A stretch of DNA of 64,000 nucleotides from Prorocentrum cordatum (taxonomy: Eukaryota > Sar > Dinophyceae > Prorocentrales > Prorocentraceae): contig CAUYUJ010016349.1 in assembly GCA_963575745.1 (NCBI GenBank), positions 62,001 through 126,000 of the forward strand. The letters run 5' to 3'. The notes beneath the pieces were generated by a model that was given only the letters and a program-made list of their open reading frames with translations, was not told the origin of the DNA and did not search any database. Position 1 is the stretch's first letter; every line of letters begins with the position of its first letter. Positions 60,652 through 64,000 of this stretch are shown piece by piece. Both the position numbers and the translations under genes were made by a program.

Positions 60652-62667
60652 TTGTGCACAGTCGCATGGCATACAATGAGAGCTGGTGGGACAGGCGTTG
60701 GTGATTTAGCGTTGCACCCAGACGACACCCATCACACTGACCATATCCGCCAGGCGCTCCGCCTCAAGGGCCAAGATACGTTCTTTACCGCGCCAATAGT
60801 TGTATGGAATAAAGAAACAGAGTCGCGTAAAGAAATACAGTTCCCATTTCATCTCCCTCACGAGGCCTTTGCTGAGAGATATGCAGCTTCGCCTTCAGAG
60901 TTCGACTTGGGCCAATTGGCTCCCGAGGACGTGCCACCACTGTATCACGGCCATGTTGTAACGAGAAATAAGGGAGCCAAAAGCTTCCCGATTGGCTTTT
61001 ACTCTGACGGTGTACCTCAAAGCAAAAAGGACACATTTCTGTGTTATTATTGGAGCAACGCGGTGTCAGAATCCAGGCATTTAATATGTACTCTGAGAAA
61101 GTCAGATACTTGCCAGTGCGGCTGCAAAGGCGGCTGCACTATTGGAGGCGTGATGCGTGTAATTACTTGGAGTCTCAATTGCTTGGCCGAGGGGAAGTAC
61201 CCTGCGCTATCGTACGATGGCAAGCCCTTCACATGTGAATCACGTGCGGCGCGTCGAGGTTTCGAGCTGGCAGACGGCCTCTGCGGGGCCTTGGTTGAGT
61301 ATCGGGCGGACCTCTTGGAATTTCAGACCGCCCTCGGAGTGAAGAGGTGGGACAACGTGGACTCCCCGTGCTTCTTGTGTAAGTGCACCAAGGCCGAGTT
61401 GCACCAATACCCTAGGTCACCAGAAGAACTAGCTCTCACGTGGGTCGAAAAAGACGTGGCCGCATATCAGCACATGGTTAACACATCTATAAAAGAATTT
61501 ATAGTGACTGACAAGAGCCAGCTATTGCGCCTGGTATCTTGCATGCGGCACAACGAAACTCTCGGCGGCCTGGGATTGGTGGAACCGTTCCCAGAGCTAG
61601 GCTTGGCCAAAGGATGGAGGTTGGAACAGTGGGGTTCAGTTACAGATACTTATAAGGTGTCAGAAATAGATTGCTCACCTCAAGAACCTGCACACCTGAG
61701 ATTTTTTGATGCAACGAACCACGTCGGTCTTAATTTTATAGCCCCGATATTTAGTGTAACTGGTTTTACATATGCCATGGTCGGGCTAGACTTGATGCAC
61801 GTTGTGGATCTAGGAATATCCCAGTACTTAGTAGGAGCAGTTTTTTCCACCCTCATCGAGGGCAACTTCGCCAATAGTCGAGAAACCACGGCCCCAGTGC
61901 GGCGCAAGGCCAACATGCGCATGCTGAGACAACGCCTAAAGGCGTATTACATAGCCAGCGCAGAGTACTTTGATCGTGGACAAATGAGTCAAATATTTAG
62001 GCTCTCTCTTGCACAACTTGGCCCGCCACACAACCCACGGTTGCACGCCAAAGCCGCGGAGACACGGCAATTGATAAGGCTGCTCCCTGATTTATGCCGC
62101 GAAAACGCGGGGCACTTCAGAGGTAGCACAGTTATGTTCCTACCGCACTGCTGTCGGCAAATGGCAAAGTTTCACGACATAATCGAGTCTCACCCTCGTG
62201 TGCTGCCAGACCTGGCTAAAGCCGACCTCGTGGATACAGCGTTCGCGTTTGCCCACTACTGGCAGAGGACTGGCGCGCACACTGTGTACAAGCATCACGT
62301 CTTCTTGCATTTAGCAATGCGCTCAGCATACATGGGCAACCCTCGTCGGTATTGGACATATATCGACGAGGGGGTCAACCGTACGATGGCTTCCATAGGG
62401 AAATCCCTGCATCACGGTGATACTTTCTACTTCCGTTTCTTGGAGAAGGCCATTGCTGAGTTGTTGCGATCAAAGAGAGCGCCGCCCCGCCGCCTCTCGC
62501 GCGGGGGGGCAGGCAGGATTGAGCCAGCGTGCACGGAGCGAGAGCGGAGGGATGAGGAGAAGGATGTTTTTTTTTTCCGGTTTACTTATACTTTCAACGA
62601 TGGCGGCCTCCAAGGGCCCCTCCTGGAGCCCACCCAAAACAAAAAGCGACGCTGGACAGAAAAATAG
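60652..62667 (+). CDS. Transposase-like protein with CxC knuckle (dinoflagellate-expanded family)
   Basis: A 671-codon frame from a TTG at 60652; the first ATG is 60676, and the phase is open up to a CCGCAG at 60,648, so an upstream exon is likely. Features in order: FPIGFYSDGVPQSKKDTFLC (an Asp in a beta-strand context, candidate first catalytic residue); RHLICTLRKSDTCQCGCKGG (C-x-C-x3-C knuckle); EYRADLLEFQTALGVKRWDN then CFLCKCTKAEL (second knuckle, like the C..C insertion of TNP2/Plavaka transposases); FTYAMVGLDLMHVVDLGISQ (second Asp candidate, matching 'D.MH..DLG'); and RRYWTYIDEGVNRTMASI near the end (acidic candidate). This order resembles an RNase H-fold transposase of the TNP2 type, but I identify it by eye only. 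I recall many dinoflagellate homologues of unknown function. The last about 60 residues (from RAPPRRLSRGG) read into a tandem repeat and are probably not native. No internal stop or frameshift, unlike the other mobile genes here. Confidence 0.6.
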   Translation: MCTVAWHTMRAGGTGVGDLALHPDDTHHTDHIRQALRLKGQDTFFTAPIVVWNKETESRKEIQFPFHLPHEAFAERYAASPSEFDLGQLAPEDVPPLYHGHVVTRNKGAKSFPIGFYSDGVPQSKKDTFLCYYWSNAVSESRHLICTLRKSDTCQCGCKGGCTIGGVMRVITWSLNCLAEGKYPALSYDGKPFTCESRAARRGFELADGLCGALVEYRADLLEFQTALGVKRWDNVDSPCFLCKCTKAELHQYPRSPEELALTWVEKDVAAYQHMVNTSIKEFIVTDKSQLLRLVSCMRHNETLGGLGLVEPFPELGLAKGWRLEQWGSVTDTYKVSEIDCSPQEPAHLRFFDATNHVGLNFIAPIFSVTGFTYAMVGLDLMHVVDLGISQYLVGAVFSTLIEGNFANSRETTAPVRRKANMRMLRQRLKAYYIASAEYFDRGQMSQIFRLSLAQLGPPHNPRLHAKAAETRQLIRLLPDLCRENAGHFRGSTVMFLPHCCRQMAKFHDIIESHPRVLPDLAKADLVDTAFAFAHYWQRTGAHTVYKHHVFLHLAMRSAYMGNPRRYWTYIDEGVNRTMASIGKSLHHGDTFYFRFLEKAIAELLRSKRAPPRRLSRGGAGRIEPACTERERRDEEKDVFFFRFTYTFNDGGLQGPLLEPTQNKKRRWTEK

Positions 62668-63400
62668 CCCTAGGGAAACTGCCCAGACCCTACCTTCGGA
62701 GGAAGGATGCTGAGGAAGGCGTTTCCGCTTATCGATTTCTTTTTGTTCAACGACTGCGGCCCCCGCAAACCGCTGAAGCCGTGGGACCGAAAAAACACTC
62801 AAGACGCAAAACTTGCTATATGGGAAAGCCTCGGGGGAGGCAATTCTGGAGGAAGGATGATGAAGAGGATTTCTCGTTTTCGATTCTTTTTTTTTTCTAC
62901 GGCTGCACGGCTTCCAGGGGCCAGCGTCGAGTCCCTGGGATCGAGAAAAATCATTCAGGATGAAAAGCTGGACGCGCACGGAACGAGAGGGGAGGGCGGA
63001 GGAGAAGGATGAGGATTTTTTCCGGTTTACTTATACTTTCAACGATGACGGCCTCCAGGGGCCGCCTGGAACCCACCCCCCAAAAAAACGACGCTGGACA
63101 GAAAAATGACCCTAGGTTAACTGCCCTGCAGATCCTACCTCCAGAGGAAGGATGTTGAGGAAGGTTTTTCCGCTTATCGATTTTTCGTGCGACTGCGGCC
63201 CCCAAGAACCGCTGAGGCCCTGGAGCCGAAAAAAAAATCAGGACGCAAAACTTGCCTTCAGACCTTGGAGGTAGGCACCTGGAGGAAGGATGATGAGGAT
63301 TTCTCGTTTTCGATTTTTCGTTTTATTTCAACGGCTGCACGGCTTCCAGGGGCCAGCAAGTGAGCCCTTGGGACCGAGACAAAACACTCAGGATGAAAAA
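62560..63400 (+). repeat. ~440-bp tandem repeat, two copies
   Basis: CCGGTTTACTTATACTTTCA occurs at about 62,578 and 63,019. The block GGAAGGATG.TGAGGAAGG..TTTCCGCTTATCG follows each (62,700 and 63,147), and TTTCTCGTTTTCGATT..ACGGCTGCACGGCTTCCAGG follows again (62,870 and 63,301). Copies are roughly 85-90% identical with small indels. The first copy contains the end of the transposase-like frame, so the stop codon of that frame lies in repeat DNA. Confidence 0.8.
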
Positions 63401-63424
63401 CTGGATTCGGGAGCGTGCACACCG

Positions 63425-63492
63425 CTGTCCTCCTCCTCCTCCTCCTCCTCCTCCTCCTCCTCCTCCTCCTCCTCCTCTTCCTCTACCACCAC

Positions 63493-63536
<44 letters not shown>

Positions 63537-63537
63537 G

Positions 63538-63585
<48 letters not shown>

Positions 63586-63705
63586 AATCATAATCATCAT
63601 CACCATAATCATCGTATTCCTCCTCCTCCTCCTTTTCCTCTTCCTCCTCCTTCTCATCGTCATCATCATCATCATGCTCATATTCATCAACATCATATCA
63701 CGTTC
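63425..63705. repeat. CTC then ATC arrays
   Basis: (CTC)n at 63,427-63,480, (ATC)n at 63,490-63,605, then mixed TCCTCCTCC and TCATCATCA to about 63,690. Readable as Pro/Ser/Ile/His runs. Confidence 0.9.
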
Positions 63706-63816
63706 CTCATTTAGCTGAGGTCTCATATTTGATATGCCATTTTTGATATGTCTCAATTTTTGGTTTCGGAATCAATCCGCTGGGTTGGATTGATTTTTTT
63801 TTGATGCGTCTTCCGA
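63706..63816. other. AT-rich right subterminal zone
   Basis: Contains GTCTCATATTTGATATGCC (63,718), TGTCTCAATTTTTGG (63,750) and GATTGATTTTTTTTTGATG. GTCTCAATTT-like words match those beside the left inverted repeat arm. Confidence 0.6.
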
Positions 63817-63851
63817 CGTCTCAATTAAATTGAGACCGTAAGATGACAGGG
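63817..63851 (-). repeat. 35-bp inverted repeat, right arm
   Basis: Contains GTCTCAATTAAATTGAGAC (63818-63836) and ends CCGTAAGATGACAGGG. Exact inverse complement of 43565-43599. Outside it the sequence continues ACGATTCTCGCGCG, without TAGTG. Confidence 0.9.
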
Positions 63852-63867
63852 ACGATTCTCGCGCGCC

Positions 63868-64000
63868 AGACACCGGACACCGGACACCGGACACCGGGCA
63901 CCGGACACCGGGCACCGGACACCGGACACCGGACACTGGACACCGGACACTGGCCACCAGCCACCGGCCACCGGACACCAGACACCGGACACCGGACACC
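63868..64000 (+). repeat. 7-bp ACACCGG minisatellite
   Basis: ACACCGG repeats about 18 times with GCACCGG, ACACTGG and CCACCGG variants to the window end. Read on the minus strand it gives SGVRCPV-type repeats, which explains the open frame there. Confidence 0.9.

Overview
The window looks like nuclear DNA of a dinoflagellate. This is an inference; no spliced leader or rRNA is present to confirm it. The reasons are a very GC-rich sequence packed with simple repeats and satellites, coding islands with strong G/C-ending codon use (AAG for Lys, GAG for Glu) split by long low-complexity intron-like stretches, and protein families I recall as heavily expanded in dinoflagellates: a Ty1/copia element with split frames, a PIF1-like helicase C-terminus, a Tpt1/KptA-like remnant, and a CxC-rich transposase-like protein. 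Prorocentrum is possible but cannot be established here. A 100-N assembly gap lies at 29802-29901.

Layout. 1-6.6 kb: degenerate tandem repeats, then exon-like pieces of one or more + strand genes, with a minus-strand non-LTR reverse transcriptase fragment at 2876-3937. 6.7-10.9 kb: a nested satellite block (160-bp, 52-bp and 65-bp units, a 91-nt T run and a 738-bp tandem duplication) bracketed by a perfect 41-bp direct repeat. 11.3-12.2 kb: PIF1-like helicase C-terminal region. 12.8-19.6 kb plus 25.1-26.0 kb: a broken Ty1/copia retrotransposon (gag, zinc knuckle, protease, integrase, RT, then RNase H). It is split by a 5.5-kb insertion with perfect 13-bp inverted ends, full of a 'Leu-Gly' repeat family in both orientations. 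26-32 kb: C/G-rich repeats, unrecognised coding-like debris, the gap, a 530-bp CACACG array and a GC-rich repeat. 32.9-33.7 kb: degenerate Tpt1-like RNA 2'-phosphotransferase. 36.8-42.6 kb: a large, frame-disrupted protein that starts with 'DWAALAAG' repeats and an AT-hook.

43.5-63.9 kb is bounded by a perfect 35-bp inverted repeat (43565-43599 and 63817-63851) that contains a GTCTCAATTT palindrome; the left copy is preceded by CACTA. Near the right end is a 671-codon protein (60652-62667) resembling the TNP2/Plavaka transposase layout. The interval also holds an AT-hook/acidic protein (48245-49336) and many small exons separated by GGA, GAT, CTC and CAG arrays. It may be a ~20-kb CACTA-like transposon that has captured host exons, or two unrelated inverted repeat copies around a host gene. 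Most mobile genes here are visibly broken by frameshifts and stops, so the window is mainly accessory, decaying DNA.
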